Assembly (NCBI GenBank): GCA_021324735.1
Contig: JAJPIO010000019.1
Location: 1-60,574 of the forward strand
DNA length: 60,574 bases
DNA from: Bacteroidota bacterium
Lineage (GTDB): Bacteria; Bacteroidota; Ignavibacteria; Palsa-1295
Direction of reading: 5' to 3'
This document shows, piece after piece, positions 27,245-35,846 of this stretch. Made by a program: the position numbers and the translations under genes. The notes beneath the pieces were generated by a model. That model was not told the DNA's origin. It was given only the letters and a program-made list of their open reading frames with translations, and made no database searches. The number at the start of each line of letters is the position of its first letter. Positions within the stretch are counted from its first letter, which is position 1.

Positions 27245-27658
27245 TTATGCTGTTGCTTTTCGCACGTTCGGTTTTCGAATTTTCCCTATCGTCATCGAAA
27301 AGAGACCGGATATCAATCCGAATAATGCGCCGGCGACCGGCCCCATCAGCATCATCGATGTTGCACTGGTCCCCCACCACATATCTTTATTACGCGCCAT
27401 TTCTTCAACATGGTTCATGGCGTAAGCATCATGCATAGCGCCATGGATGAGCCCGATCCATACGCCGCTCACAAGACTGACAAACCATGCATGAGCGAAA
27501 TATTTACCTTTCGGGACATTGCTCGTGATGATAAAGCCATTGATAACAAAAATGGCAAGCCAAAAGAATGGCTCGACATTCCATGGAATAGTTGAAACGG
27601 TCAAAAATCCCATGGCGGCACCGATCAGAGACAATAAAAAGATGAGCTTCCAGTTCAT
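27245..27658 (-). CDS. Small integral membrane protein, 137 aa, unknown function
   Basis: Four hydrophobic segments: residues about 4-22, 30-47, 60-78 and 104-127, with charged ends (KIRKPNVRKATA). GPVAGALFGLISGLFS is glycine-rich, as in packed helices. It resembles conserved hypothetical membrane proteins of Bacteroidota, but I do not recognise a named family. It lies 137 bp downstream of nuoD and upstream of a clear terminator, so it could be read through from nuo; the 137-bp gap shows no feature. Confidence 0.75.
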   Translation of the reverse strand: MNWKLIFLLSLIGAAMGFLTVSTIPWNVEPFFWLAIFVINGFIITSNVPKGKYFAHAWFVSLVSGVWIGLIHGAMHDAYAMNHVEEMARNKDMWWGTSATSMMLMGPVAGALFGLISGLFSMTIGKIRKPNVRKATA

Positions 27659-27795
27659 AAATTGATCGAGTTAAATATTAAAAGACACTTCCAGGCACAA
27701 ACGCAAAGCAACTATTCCCCTTTAGAATGGAGCTAACACATTCATAAAGGAAGACGAATTAGTACAACTCAGCCTGACAACACCACGAGGCGGAC

Positions 27796-29085
27796 TTACT
27801 TGTCCGCCTCGCCCATGATCGGATCGATCGAGCCAATGATGGCAACAATATCAGAGATCATGCTGCCTTCGAGGATGCGAGCAAGGCCCTGCAAGTTCAC
27901 AAAGCTTGGGGAGCGGATCTTACTGCGCCATGGGAAACCAGTACCGTTCGAAATAAGGTACCAGCCGAGTTCACCCTTTGCCGCCTCGATGCCGCTATAT
28001 ACTTCGCCAAGCGGTGCGGCCTGACCGAAGTTAACCAGCATGAAGTCGTTGATAAGCTCCTCCATGTTGCTGTAGATCTCGCCTTTGCGAGGCAACACCT
28101 TCTTCGCATCATGTGCCCAGACGTCGCCATTCGGCAAGTTATCGATACACTGGCGGACGATCTTTGCCGACTGCTTGATCTCCTCGAAGCGCACCATATA
28201 TCGCGCAAGAACGTCGCATTCCTGGCGCGTAATGACATCAAAATCAAGCTCGTTATATACGAGGTACGGATTATCCCGACGAAGATCGGCCGGAATACCA
28301 GAACCGCGAAGGTTCGGACCGGTCCAGCCCATATCGAGAGCTTCATCCGGCGGCATGATACCGATACTTGCCGTGCGCTCGATAAAAATGCGATTCTTAT
28401 GGAGCATCGCGGCAATTTCGCCGATCGCTTCCGGAAGACCATCCAGGAAAGCACGGATCATCTTGATGCCCTGCTCTTCCAGATCCTGCGCCATACCGCC
28501 AATTCGCATATAGCTAACGGTAAAGCGAACACCGGTTACGACATCAAAAATATCGTACAGCTTTTCACGTTCGCGAAGCGCCCACACGAATACGGTAAGA
28601 GCACCGACATCCATCGCAAGTGCTCCCATCGCCATGAGATGCGACGAAATACGGGCGAGCTCCGCACAGATCACGCGAATATATTGCGCGCGGCGCGGTA
28701 TCTCGAGCTTCAGAAGCTTCTCAACCGCCATTACATACGCAATATTATTTGCGACTGGAGAAATGTAATCGAGGCGGTCCGTATGGGGAATGAACTCATG
28801 ATAGGTCATATTCTCCGCAAGCTTTTCGTAGCCGCGGTGAAGATAACCAAGTTCGCACTCCGCATTGATAACCGTTTCGCCGTCCAGGCGCAAAAGCACA
28901 CGCAATACTCCGTGCGTTGCGGGATGTTGAGGGCCCATATTGAGCACCATCTCGTGCTCGAGTGCATCCTCATCTAAAGACACCGTGGTGTCTTTCGACA
29001 TCAAGGCATCGAGAATTTTCTGTCGTGGTGGTACTTCCTGAAAGGCCGGTCGATCGAGAATAACTTCTTCTTCGGTAAAGCTCAT
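27796..29085 (-). CDS. nuoD: NADH-quinone oxidoreductase subunit D
   Basis: A 49-kDa subunit (429 aa) of the complex I Q-module. MGPQHPATHGVLRV near residue 50 contributes the quinone-site His, with ELGYLHRGYEKL, IPHTDRLDY, SSHLMAMGALAMDVGA and IRSPSFVNLQG. The C-terminal DIVAIIGSIDPIMGEADK is close to the family ending, except Pro for Val. The extra N-terminal 40 residues (VILDRPAFQEVPPRQ...) are unlike the enterobacterial NuoCD fusion; NuoC is a separate gene here. It is the last gene of a nuoABCD block; nuoE-N are not in the window. Confidence 0.96.
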   Translation of the reverse strand: MSFTEEEVILDRPAFQEVPPRQKILDALMSKDTTVSLDEDALEHEMVLNMGPQHPATHGVLRVLLRLDGETVINAECELGYLHRGYEKLAENMTYHEFIPHTDRLDYISPVANNIAYVMAVEKLLKLEIPRRAQYIRVICAELARISSHLMAMGALAMDVGALTVFVWALREREKLYDIFDVVTGVRFTVSYMRIGGMAQDLEEQGIKMIRAFLDGLPEAIGEIAAMLHKNRIFIERTASIGIMPPDEALDMGWTGPNLRGSGIPADLRRDNPYLVYNELDFDVITRQECDVLARYMVRFEEIKQSAKIVRQCIDNLPNGDVWAHDAKKVLPRKGEIYSNMEELINDFMLVNFGQAAPLGEVYSGIEAAKGELGWYLISNGTGFPWRSKIRSPSFVNLQGLARILEGSMISDIVAIIGSIDPIMGEADK

Positions 29086-29106
29086 GATATTAAGAATAGT
29101 CTTTCG

Positions 29107-29619
29107 TTATTCACCTCGGTCTGCAACCGTAAAGCGCGGGTCGGCATCTTCATGATGCGGAAGCGGAATGGAGCCCGGCACGCCCATTAGTGGAAAATCT
29201 TTGCGGAGTGGATAGTATTCGAAATCCTCCGGCATATACATTCTGCGCATATCCGGATGACCATCGAACACGACGCCGATCATATCATAGGCTTCGCGCT
29301 CGTGCCAGTTGGCGCCACTCCAGATCGGAACGAGCGACGGAACGTGCGGATCGCGCTCATCGCAGCGTACCTTGATAAAAATACGCTCCTTCGTTCTATG
29401 ATTACGAAGGTTGTACGTGACCTCAAAGCGCTCCTTACGCTCCATACGGTCGTGCGCTAAAGCATCGATCATTTGAACGAAGCCAAACTCGTCCTTGAGG
29501 CGCCGCGCTACAGCGAATATCTGATCGCGGGAAAAGATGGCACCAGGATCATCGCCAACAGCGACCGGCTCGAACTGAAGCTCTGGCTGCCGCTCCTGAA
29601 GTTGTGAAAATGAGAACAT
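29107..29619 (-). CDS. nuoC: NADH-quinone oxidoreductase subunit C
   Basis: The 30-kDa subunit (170 aa). The C-terminal signature WHEREAYDMIGVVFDGHPDM followed by RRMYMPEDFEYYPLRKDFPL is diagnostic, and the preceding strands KVRCDERDPHVPSLVPIWSG match. It contributes to the peripheral arm next to NuoD and NuoB. The spacing is 21 bp to nuoD and 46 bp from nuoB, so the four genes are probably co-transcribed. Confidence 0.95.
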   Translation of the reverse strand: MFSFSQLQERQPELQFEPVAVGDDPGAIFSRDQIFAVARRLKDEFGFVQMIDALAHDRMERKERFEVTYNLRNHRTKERIFIKVRCDERDPHVPSLVPIWSGANWHEREAYDMIGVVFDGHPDMRRMYMPEDFEYYPLRKDFPLMGVPGSIPLPHHEDADPRFTVADRGE

Positions 29620-29665
29620 CTCGCGTATCTATGCAAAAAGGACGCGCATAGCACGTCCGTATTTC

Positions 29666-30238
29666 TTAAACTGTAATGATCCTGCTCGGTTGGGTTTTCG
29701 CCGGACCTTCAATAAGAGGAATCGGAATTTCGATCGGCTGCTGAGGGGTCGAGTCGATGATCGTACCTCTCTTGAAAGGCCGGTCGTGCCTGATCTGGTC
29801 CTGGATCATCATGAGTCCCTTAAGTAAGGAGTCCGGACGCGGCGGGCAACCGACTACATATAGGTCAACGGGTAAAAATTGGTTAATACCCTGCACCACC
29901 GAATAGGTACGATAGATACCACCCGATACCGTGCACACGCCCATCGCAATGACCCACTTCGGAGCGGGCATCTGATCGTAGATCTTCCGCACGACCTTCG
30001 ACATCTTATAGGTCACCGTGCCGGCAACGATAAGCAGGTCGGACTGGCGCGGCGAAAATCGGAATACCTCGCTGCCGAAACGCGAAACATCGTAACGCGG
30101 ACCCGCAAAGTGCATCATCTCGATAGCACAGCAGGAAATGCCGAGCGGCATGGGCCACACGGCGTTCGCTCGAGCCCAGTTTACCAGGTCATCGATCTTA
30201 CTTGTAATAAAACCTTCGGATTGCAGTTCGTCCATCAT
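29666..30238 (-). CDS. nuoB: NADH-quinone oxidoreductase subunit B (N2 cluster)
   Basis: The 20-kDa subunit (190 aa). The ligands of the terminal [4Fe-4S] cluster N2 are present: adjacent Cys36 and Cys37 (GISCCAIEM), Cys102 (VCTVSGGIY) and Cys131 (VGCPPRPD). The usual ACANSGG reads VCTVSGG, a mild variant. The C-terminal 40 residues are basic and proline-rich ([20 protein letters not shown]). It receives electrons that reduce quinone next to NuoD. A repeat-bearing 106-bp gap separates it from nuoA. Confidence 0.96.
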   Translation of the reverse strand: MMDELQSEGFITSKIDDLVNWARANAVWPMPLGISCCAIEMMHFAGPRYDVSRFGSEVFRFSPRQSDLLIVAGTVTYKMSKVVRKIYDQMPAPKWVIAMGVCTVSGGIYRTYSVVQGINQFLPVDLYVVGCPPRPDSLLKGLMMIQDQIRHDRPFKRGTIIDSTPQQPIEIPIPLIEGPAKTQPSRIITV

Positions 30239-30251
30239 AATAAACTCCTGA

Positions 30252-30336
30252 GCCGGATTACGCAGATTTCGTCGATTGGTTCAATGAATATCTAAAAATC
30301 GATCCGAGAAATCCGCAAAATCCGCGTAATCCCGGT
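30252..30336. repeat. Imperfect inverted repeat with CCGGATTACGC / GCGTAATCCCGG arms, inside the nuo operon
   Basis: The left arm CCGGATTACGCAGATTT (from about 30252) and the right arm AAATCCGCGTAATCCCGG (to about 30336) face each other with about 40 bp between, making a possible mRNA hairpin between nuoA and nuoB. The AAATCCGCAAAATCCGC-type text resembles dispersed repeats known from related genomes (recollection). Confidence 0.6.
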
Positions 30337-30344
30337 TGAGGATC

Positions 30345-30701
30345 TTAGTCCCACTCGAGTGCGCCCTTCTTCAGGATATAGATATATCCGATGAAAAGCA
30401 ATACGATAAAGAGAAACATCTCGCCAATGGCAAATGCTCCGACCTTATCGAACGTGACCGCCCACGGATAGAGAAAAACAAGTTCGATATCAAAGATGAT
30501 AAAGAGCATGCCTACCACATAGTATTTCACAGAGACTCGCTCGCGCGTCGTACCGACCGGTATCATGCCGGACTCATACGTACTAAGCTTCTGGAAATTG
30601 GGTCGCTTCGGACCGAGCCACTTGCTGAGGTTTGCCATCAGGATACCGAACCCGATGGCGATGACCATCATGAGAACTATCGGAATATAGTTGCTAAGCA
30701 T
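30345..30701 (-). CDS. nuoA: NADH-quinone oxidoreductase subunit A
   Basis: A small membrane subunit (118 aa) with three helices: residues about 7-26, 64-82 and 88-106. The conserved loop YESGMIPVGTTRERVSVKYY (43-62) carries the family ESG/G pattern, but the family's usual CGFDPFG-type loop has no cysteine here (YESGMIPVG). The helix DIELVFLYPWAV matches. First gene of nuoABCD. Its promoter should lie in the 30702-30970 region, where I find no clear motif. Confidence 0.94.
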   Translation of the reverse strand: MLSNYIPIVLMMVIAIGFGILMANLSKWLGPKRPNFQKLSTYESGMIPVGTTRERVSVKYYVVGMLFIIFDIELVFLYPWAVTFDKVGAFAIGEMFLFIVLLFIGYIYILKKGALEWD

Positions 30702-30981
30702 GAACCACTTGAAATTAAATCGTACAAAAATACGACACTTTAGCCACGCAGCCGCGAACTCCGAGTCGAACGAGCCCGTCCTTATGCTCCGCTGTTTTGC
30801 CTAAAATTTTTGATTTTGTTTTTTGTTTACGATTCATTAATCGAATTCGTCCTCCGCAAAAAGCCGATGTTCAATTTTCAAGGTACGCGAAGGCCACTAC
30901 GGCCGGTCTGCGGTTCTCCGTCGACGCACCTTCTCCGTTGCCGCACCTACTCCGTTCATGCCACTACGCTGAAACTACTGA
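30702..30981. other. Region upstream of nuoA without an intact gene
   Basis: About 280 bp containing a T-rich patch (TTTTGATTTTGTTTTTTGTTTAC at about 30805-30830) likely to lie in the nuoA control region. A plus-strand reading frame here (30797-31069) looks accidental: proline- and histidine-rich with no recognisable motif. Confidence 0.35.
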
Positions 30982-31203
30982 ACAAATAGGCACCTATGGG
31001 CAAGTTCCAGGAATTCCTACCCGGCGGGTGGCTGTACTGGAATCAGTAAGGAAAAAGCCGAATCACTGAAAGGCCGCAACGTCCTCATTGCATTCGATCG
31101 CGATGAGGCCGGAATCAGTGGAGCAATGTTTTGTAAGGACCGGCTGACTACCAAACGCCTCATTGCCTCTGGCCGATCAGCACCCAGCTGGTGCCATTTT
31201 TGA
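30982..31203 (+). pseudogene. Fragment of a TOPRIM-like (primase/topoisomerase) gene
   Basis: One plus-strand frame without a start codon reads CTGISKEKAESLKGRNVLI and then AFDRDEAGISGAMF (about 31033-31140). The helix followed by a hydrophobic strand ending in D-x-DEAG is the acidic motif of TOPRIM domains in DnaG-like primases and plasmid or mobilome proteins. No N- or C-terminal remainder is present, the frame begins after a stop and soon runs into the lipoprotein gene on the other strand, so I call it a remnant. Only one half of the fold is visible, so the call is moderate. Confidence 0.5.
31145..31163 (-). pseudogene. 5' stub of a fourth lipoprotein paralogue
   Basis: Directly after the stop of the last lipoprotein gene an ATGA overlap opens MRRLVV, matching the MRRF(A/V)V start of the two neighbouring copies. 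The match with their DNA (for example ACGCCTCAT and 17 bases around it) ends at about 31145, where unrelated TOPRIM-like sequence takes over. The rest of the copy is missing. Confidence 0.6.
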
Positions 31204-32497
31204 GACCAACAATGCAAGCGGTTTTGCCATTATACGACGCGCTAAGAGCACCATAGCCAGGGACAGTCGGATTATAAAATTGATCGTAGCGCTTCCAACT
31301 CGCTCCGTTCCAATGAGCTACCACACCCCAGCCACCAGCCACCAGAAGATCATTCGGGGCATTCCCATTGATGCCTATACCGATATGGTCTCCGTTCGGT
31401 ACAGTGGTATCAATTCTCCACGGTGTATTATCTCTCCGGCTGAATACCTCAGACCCCGTTGCAGCTACAAATTTGTGTCCCGCGCTGTCGCAGGTGTAAA
31501 TGCACCCGACACCATACGCGTGCGCTGTACCCGAAGTTGCTAATACATCTTCTTTCCACGACGATCCGTCATAATGAAGGACTTCCGATTCCCCAGTGGA
31601 GCTATTATAGCCGACAGCCCAAACATCATTCGATGCTGTACCCCAAATATTTCCCAGATTTTTCGTCGTAGGCGTACTCATCCTCGTCCAATTCGTACCG
31701 TCGAAGTGAAGAATGGTGCCATAATTGCCCACAAAATACATGTCGCTGGAAGAGGTGCCCCATGCTGAGTGCAAGGGACTTACGCCACCTAAGATTTTAT
31801 TTACATTGTACGCTTGCGCGACACCATTCCCTACATAGTGAAACAATGTTTCCCAACCTGTCAGCCAATAGTCATTTGTATCAAAGGCGAAAATCGTCCA
31901 TCCGCTTAAAGAACCGTTGATCGTTTTACCAATATTGGGATCAGGACAGTATAGATTCAACGTTTCCCACGTACTTCCGTTGTACCGGTGCATGTACCCA
32001 TTGTTCGCAAGAATATTGTTGGAAGAGAATACCCAGCACCCCGTCATGTTATTCTCATTACCGACGTTCGTAAATTCTGTCCAAATAAAATTATGGCTTG
32101 TGGTATCAATATGCGGTGGAGGAGGTATGGTATCGTGATGTGACGTATCAATTATGTGAATCGTATCTGAAGAGGAGCAAAGAATTGCACTGTCCCCCCA
32201 ACGTAGAGCGTTGAGACGCAGCAGCCTCAATCCTGAATCAGAAAACACCCGTACAATAGTCGAATCAGAACTGAATATTGCGGTGTCCTGAAAATTCCAT
32301 TTGAAGATTACTTTTGGAGTATCGAAATTACGATGAGCAAAGAAGACTATAGGGTTATTCTTATAGCCCAGTTTTGGAGCAGTAATACTTACTGAATCCA
32401 CCACTTTGGTTGGTGTAGGCGGCGGCGGTCCATCGGGATGAGTGCAGGAGGAAAAACCTCCCGCACATAATAACCACAACACTGCGAAACGCCTCAT
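31160..32497 (-). CDS. Lipoprotein beta-propeller paralogue 1 (third in the tandem array)
   Basis: Starts at 32497, where ATG overlaps the previous TGA (ATGA). Lipoprotein signal MRRFAVLWLLCAGG-FSSC, then a proline-rich linker, a PKD/Ig-like N-terminal domain (residues about 30-125) and a propeller-like domain from SHNFIWTEFTNVG. The propeller carries the repeat WGxxxxDxxxVGxxGxxLHxDGxxW (WGTSSSDMYFVGNYGTILHF, WGTASNDVWAVGYN). It ends KNGTSWVLIGQRQ, as do its two neighbours. Likely exported to the outer membrane. The downstream edge is marked by a start-only fourth copy. Confidence 0.8.
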   Translation of the reverse strand: MRRFAVLWLLCAGGFSSCTHPDGPPPPTPTKVVDSVSITAPKLGYKNNPIVFFAHRNFDTPKVIFKWNFQDTAIFSSDSTIVRVFSDSGLRLLRLNALRWGDSAILCSSSDTIHIIDTSHHDTIPPPPHIDTTSHNFIWTEFTNVGNENNMTGCWVFSSNNILANNGYMHRYNGSTWETLNLYCPDPNIGKTINGSLSGWTIFAFDTNDYWLTGWETLFHYVGNGVAQAYNVNKILGGVSPLHSAWGTSSSDMYFVGNYGTILHFDGTNWTRMSTPTTKNLGNIWGTASNDVWAVGYNSSTGESEVLHYDGSSWKEDVLATSGTAHAYGVGCIYTCDSAGHKFVAATGSEVFSRRDNTPWRIDTTVPNGDHIGIGINGNAPNDLLVAGGWGVVAHWNGASWKRYDQFYNPTVPGYGALSASYNGKTACIVGLKNGTSWVLIGQRQ

Positions 32498-33825
32498 TGT
32501 CGCTGCCCGATCAGCACCCAACTCGTTCCGTTCTTAATTCCTATAACGCACGCCGTATTGCCCTTGATCGACGCATAATTGGCACCGTAGCCAGTAGCAC
32601 TAGGATCGTAGAACGGATCGTAGCGATGCCATCCGATTCCATTCCAATGAGCTACTACCCCCCAGCCGCCAACAATCAGTAAATCATTCGCCGCATTACC
32701 ATATACTCCGATTCCAATATGATCGCCATTTGGAACCGTAGTATCAATAGTCCATGCACCATTATCTCTCCGCTTAAAGACTTCTGAACCACTAACCGCG
32801 ATAAACTTGTGACCAGCACTATCACTTTCATACAATCCTCTTACCCCATAAGCACTGGCAGTTCCAGAGGTTGATAAGACGTCTTCTCTCCAAGCAGAGC
32901 CATCGTAGTGTAATAATGTCCCTTGTCCCGTAGAAGAATTGTATCCCGCTGCCCAAATATCATTGGAGGCAGTCCCCCAAACATTTTGTAAATCCTTCGT
33001 TGTCGGCGTTGACATCCTCGTCCAGTTCGTGCCGTCGAAATGGAGGATGGTGCCGGTATCTCCCACAAAGAACATATCGTTCGATGATGTACCCCATGCG
33101 GAGTGAAGAACATGCGGAGCTATCGTGTATGTGATCCGGTAGGATTGAATTATACCGCCTCCGGTATAGTGAAATGGAATTCCGTTTGTAAGCCAGTAAT
33201 CCGATGTATCGAAGGCAAACATCGACATTCCACTCATCGACCCGTTTATATTTTTACCAATCAGCGGGTCGGGACAATATAAATTGAGCGTCTCCCAATT
33301 GCTTCCATTCCACTTGTGCATCCAACCGTTATTAGCGTACACGCAACTCGGCCCAAAAACCCAACACCCAGTCATGTTATTCTCATTACCGACGTTCGTA
33401 AATTCTGTCCAAATAAAATTATGGCTTGTGGTATCGATATGCGGTGGAGGAGGTGTCGTATCGTGATGCGTAGTATCCACTACGTGAATAGTATCAAAGA
33501 CGTAACAAAGAACCGCACTGTCACTTGATCGCAACACGCTTAACCTTAGTGGTTTTAATCCTGAATCTGCGAAGGTTTTTGAAATCGATGAGTCGATCGT
33601 AATACGTGTAGTGTCTTGAAAGATCCACTTGAAGAGTACTTTCGGTGTGTCAAAGTTTAGATGTGCGTTAAATGCAAGGGGAACATGCGTATAACTCGTT
33701 TTTGCCCCAATAATAATTACCGAGTCCACTACCTTATTATTAGTAGGCGGCGGCGGTTCACCGGGATGTGAGCAGGAGGAAAAACCTCCTGCACATAATA
33801 ACCACAACACTACGAAACGCCTCAT
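32494..33825 (-). CDS. Lipoprotein beta-propeller paralogue 2 (middle of the tandem array)
   Basis: Same architecture as its neighbours: MRRFVVLWLLCAGG-FSSC signal, PKD/Ig-like domain, then SHNFIWTEFTNVGNENNMTG and the WGxxxxD propeller (WGTSSNDMFFVGDTGTILHF, WGTASNDIWAAGYN), ending GTSWVLIGQRQ. It is more similar to paralogue 1 than to paralogue 3. A stretch of about 85 bp around GTTATTCTCATTACC (about 33375-33460) is almost base-identical to paralogue 1 (32041-32125), far above the surrounding divergence. This suggests recent duplication or gene conversion. It overlaps both neighbours by ATGA. Confidence 0.82.
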   Translation of the reverse strand: MRRFVVLWLLCAGGFSSCSHPGEPPPPTNNKVVDSVIIIGAKTSYTHVPLAFNAHLNFDTPKVLFKWIFQDTTRITIDSSISKTFADSGLKPLRLSVLRSSDSAVLCYVFDTIHVVDTTHHDTTPPPPHIDTTSHNFIWTEFTNVGNENNMTGCWVFGPSCVYANNGWMHKWNGSNWETLNLYCPDPLIGKNINGSMSGMSMFAFDTSDYWLTNGIPFHYTGGGIIQSYRITYTIAPHVLHSAWGTSSNDMFFVGDTGTILHFDGTNWTRMSTPTTKDLQNVWGTASNDIWAAGYNSSTGQGTLLHYDGSAWREDVLSTSGTASAYGVRGLYESDSAGHKFIAVSGSEVFKRRDNGAWTIDTTVPNGDHIGIGVYGNAANDLLIVGGWGVVAHWNGIGWHRYDPFYDPSATGYGANYASIKGNTACVIGIKNGTSWVLIGQRQ

Positions 33826-35177
33826 TGCCTCTGACCGATCAGCACCCAGCTTGTGCCATTCTTAACCCCAACAGCACAGACCGTATTGCCTTTAATTGAA
33901 AGAGCATTAGCACCGTTGGCAGGAATCGACGCAGTGAGATATTGATCGTATCGCTTCCAGTTTGCACCATTCCAATGCACTATCAATCCGTAATCACCAG
34001 CGCAGAAAATATCGTTCGAAGCGTTTCCAGCGATGCTTGCCATAAAAATACGTCCCCCAATATCGTTGGGTACTTTGCCGCTATCGCTTCGCCAATTACC
34101 TTGATCGGTTCGTCGCCAAACGGTCCAGCCCAAAGCTGCAACGATATGATGGCCTGCGCTGTCACAGGCAAATACATTGTTGATCCCCCAATTCTTGGCA
34201 GTTCCTGAACTTGCCAAAACATCCTCTTTCCAAGAGGAGCCATCATAGTGCAATACCTCTGCCTCTCCCGTTTGAGGATTATACCCGACACTCCAAATAT
34301 CGTTATCGCTAGTTCCCCAAATCGAACCCAAGTCCTTTGTCGTCGGCGTACTCATCCGCGTCCAATTCGTACCGTCGAAATGAAGTATGGTGCCGGTATC
34401 TCCGACAAAGAACATATCATGCGACGAGGAACCCCAAGCGCTATGGAGAGCGTGATGACTCAAGTAATACACTCGATAAGTTTGGGCAATGCCATTTCCA
34501 GTATAATGGTATATAATGCTCCCATTAGTTAACCAATAATCGGTGGTGTCAAATCCGAATATTGTCCAGCCGCTTAAAGCACCATTGATGTTCTTGCCAA
34601 TATTCGGGTCGGGTGAGTAAAGATTGAGTGTCTCCCACAATGATCCGTTCCAACGGTGCATCCAGCCATTGTTTGCATAAATGCAATTCGGTCCAAAAAC
34701 CCAACAACCGGTCATGTTGCTTTCACTACCTACATTAGTAAACTCTTGCCAAGTAAAGTTATGCGATGTAGTGTCTGGAGCAGGTAAAGCTTTGATTACC
34801 GTATCAACCTGCGTTGCCCCGGCTTTTGCGAGAACTCCGCCCGCAGAGTCAAGCAATGTTGCATTAATCGTATGAACTCCGGCGGTAGCGAACGAGTAGG
34901 AAATTGTATCTTTGCTCTGTACAGTCCTTGCAATTGAATCAAATAACCACTTTACCATATACCGTTGTGGTAAAGTAAAGTTTTTCGGCACGATCTTAAA
35001 AAGCGTAATTGAATCAACAGCAACCTGTCCGAATGCTGGTATCACTGTAATAGTATCAGCACGCTGCGTAGAATGTCCACATGTGTCGCACTCGTTATTA
35101 GGACCTGTTGAGTGTGTACAGGAGGATACACCTCCTGTACACAGTAAGAATAATACGAAGATAGCAGTTGCCCTCAT
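33822..35177 (-). CDS. Lipoprotein beta-propeller paralogue 3 (first in the tandem array)
   Basis: Signal MRATAIFVLFLLCTGG-VSSC. The N-terminal domain has diverged from copies 1 and 2 and includes a Cys-rich start (NNECDTCGHSTQ) and PKD-like strands (YSFATAGVHTINATL). The propeller is shared (WGSSSHDMFFVGDTGTILHF, WGTSDNDIWSVGYN), ending GTSWVLIGQRQ. Ligand or partner is unknown. Its own ATG overlaps by one base the stop of a decayed T9SS gene (TAATG), so the whole cluster was probably once co-translated with an exported T9SS protein. Confidence 0.82.
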   Translation of the reverse strand: MRATAIFVLFLLCTGGVSSCTHSTGPNNECDTCGHSTQRADTITVIPAFGQVAVDSITLFKIVPKNFTLPQRYMVKWLFDSIARTVQSKDTISYSFATAGVHTINATLLDSAGGVLAKAGATQVDTVIKALPAPDTTSHNFTWQEFTNVGSESNMTGCWVFGPNCIYANNGWMHRWNGSLWETLNLYSPDPNIGKNINGALSGWTIFGFDTTDYWLTNGSIIYHYTGNGIAQTYRVYYLSHHALHSAWGSSSHDMFFVGDTGTILHFDGTNWTRMSTPTTKDLGSIWGTSDNDIWSVGYNPQTGEAEVLHYDGSSWKEDVLASSGTAKNWGINNVFACDSAGHHIVAALGWTVWRRTDQGNWRSDSGKVPNDIGGRIFMASIAGNASNDIFCAGDYGLIVHWNGANWKRYDQYLTASIPANGANALSIKGNTVCAVGVKNGTSWVLIGQRQ

Positions 35178-35595
35178 TACTTCATATAAATAACACGGGA
35201 AGTATAGGCAGAGTTACCATAGTGAAGCACGATGGTATAAACCCCGCTTGGAAGCCCCATTTTCGAAGGATGCCAGTTCAGCGTGTGCTCCCCGGCGTGC
35301 ATGAGCTCTCCTTGAGTTACCTGCGAGACCTGTTCACCCAAGGCGTCCAGCACGTCGATTGAGACCTCACCGGTTTCGGGGATGAGGAAATCGAAAACGC
35401 GGCCTGCGATTTCTTTTGCGCGGAAAGAATTTTCGGAGTAAGGATCTCCTGAACGCTCCCGGTACCGATCATGCTGCCCGTCGCACGTTCGAGCCGGAGC
35501 TTACCATAAAAATTATTCGGTAAGCTGATCGTGGTGGTTCTGCGTAGATCAAAACAGGTTATAGTAATTCGGAACCGCCCCCGCACTGAAGCCGT
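35177..35595 (-). pseudogene. Frameshifted remnant of a T9SS-exported protein gene (C-terminal part)
   Basis: Minus-strand translation reads RTTTISLPNNFYGKLRLERA and TGSMIGTGSVQ in one frame. Then, after a shift near 35450, another frame reads GDPYSENSFRAKEIAGRVF, FLIPETGEVSIDVLDALGEQ and finally LPSGVYTIVLHYGNSAYTSR with VIYMK. The latter is a typical T9SS sorting domain with the last strand. No start or N-terminal part is found. It abuts the first lipoprotein paralogue (TAATG). Confidence 0.7.
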
Positions 35596-35636
35596 TGAGG
35601 GGCCGCGCTAAGACCACCCATGATTAGCGAACACCA

Positions 35637-35723
35637 GGAGAGGTGGCAGAGTGGTCGAATGCGGCGGTCTCGAAAACCGTTATACCGCTTGCGGTATCGG
35701 GAGTTCGAATCTCCCCCTCTCCG
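35637..35723 (+). tRNA. tRNA-Ser (anticodon CGA)
   Basis: Acceptor GGAGAGG pairs with CCTCTCC. Anticodon arm GCGGT-CTCGAAA-ACCGT with anticodon CGA, long variable arm TATACCGCTTGCGGTAT, T-arm GGGAGTTCGAATCTCCC. CCA is not encoded; discriminator G. Confidence 0.95.
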
Positions 35724-35730
35724 CGCATGG

Positions 35731-35755
35731 AAGGCACACTCTGTGTGCCTTTTTT
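35731..35755 (+). terminator. Terminator of tRNA-Ser
   Basis: AAGGCACAC-TCT-GTGTGCCTT followed by a T-run, seven bases after the tRNA. Confidence 0.9.
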
Positions 35756-35846
35756 ATTGCCTTGAACCGGAAATACGTGGCTCGCATTGGCTCTCTCTCT
35801 ACATTGGCTCCCACTCATAGAAACGCTATTTATGGCGAGTCATAAG

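Noticed and set aside
30797-31069. Plus-strand frame upstream of nuoA
   Set aside because: It uses a different frame from the TOPRIM-like text and shows no recognisable domain.
35620-35820. Open frames across tRNA-Ser
   Set aside because: They coincide with the tRNA and its terminator.
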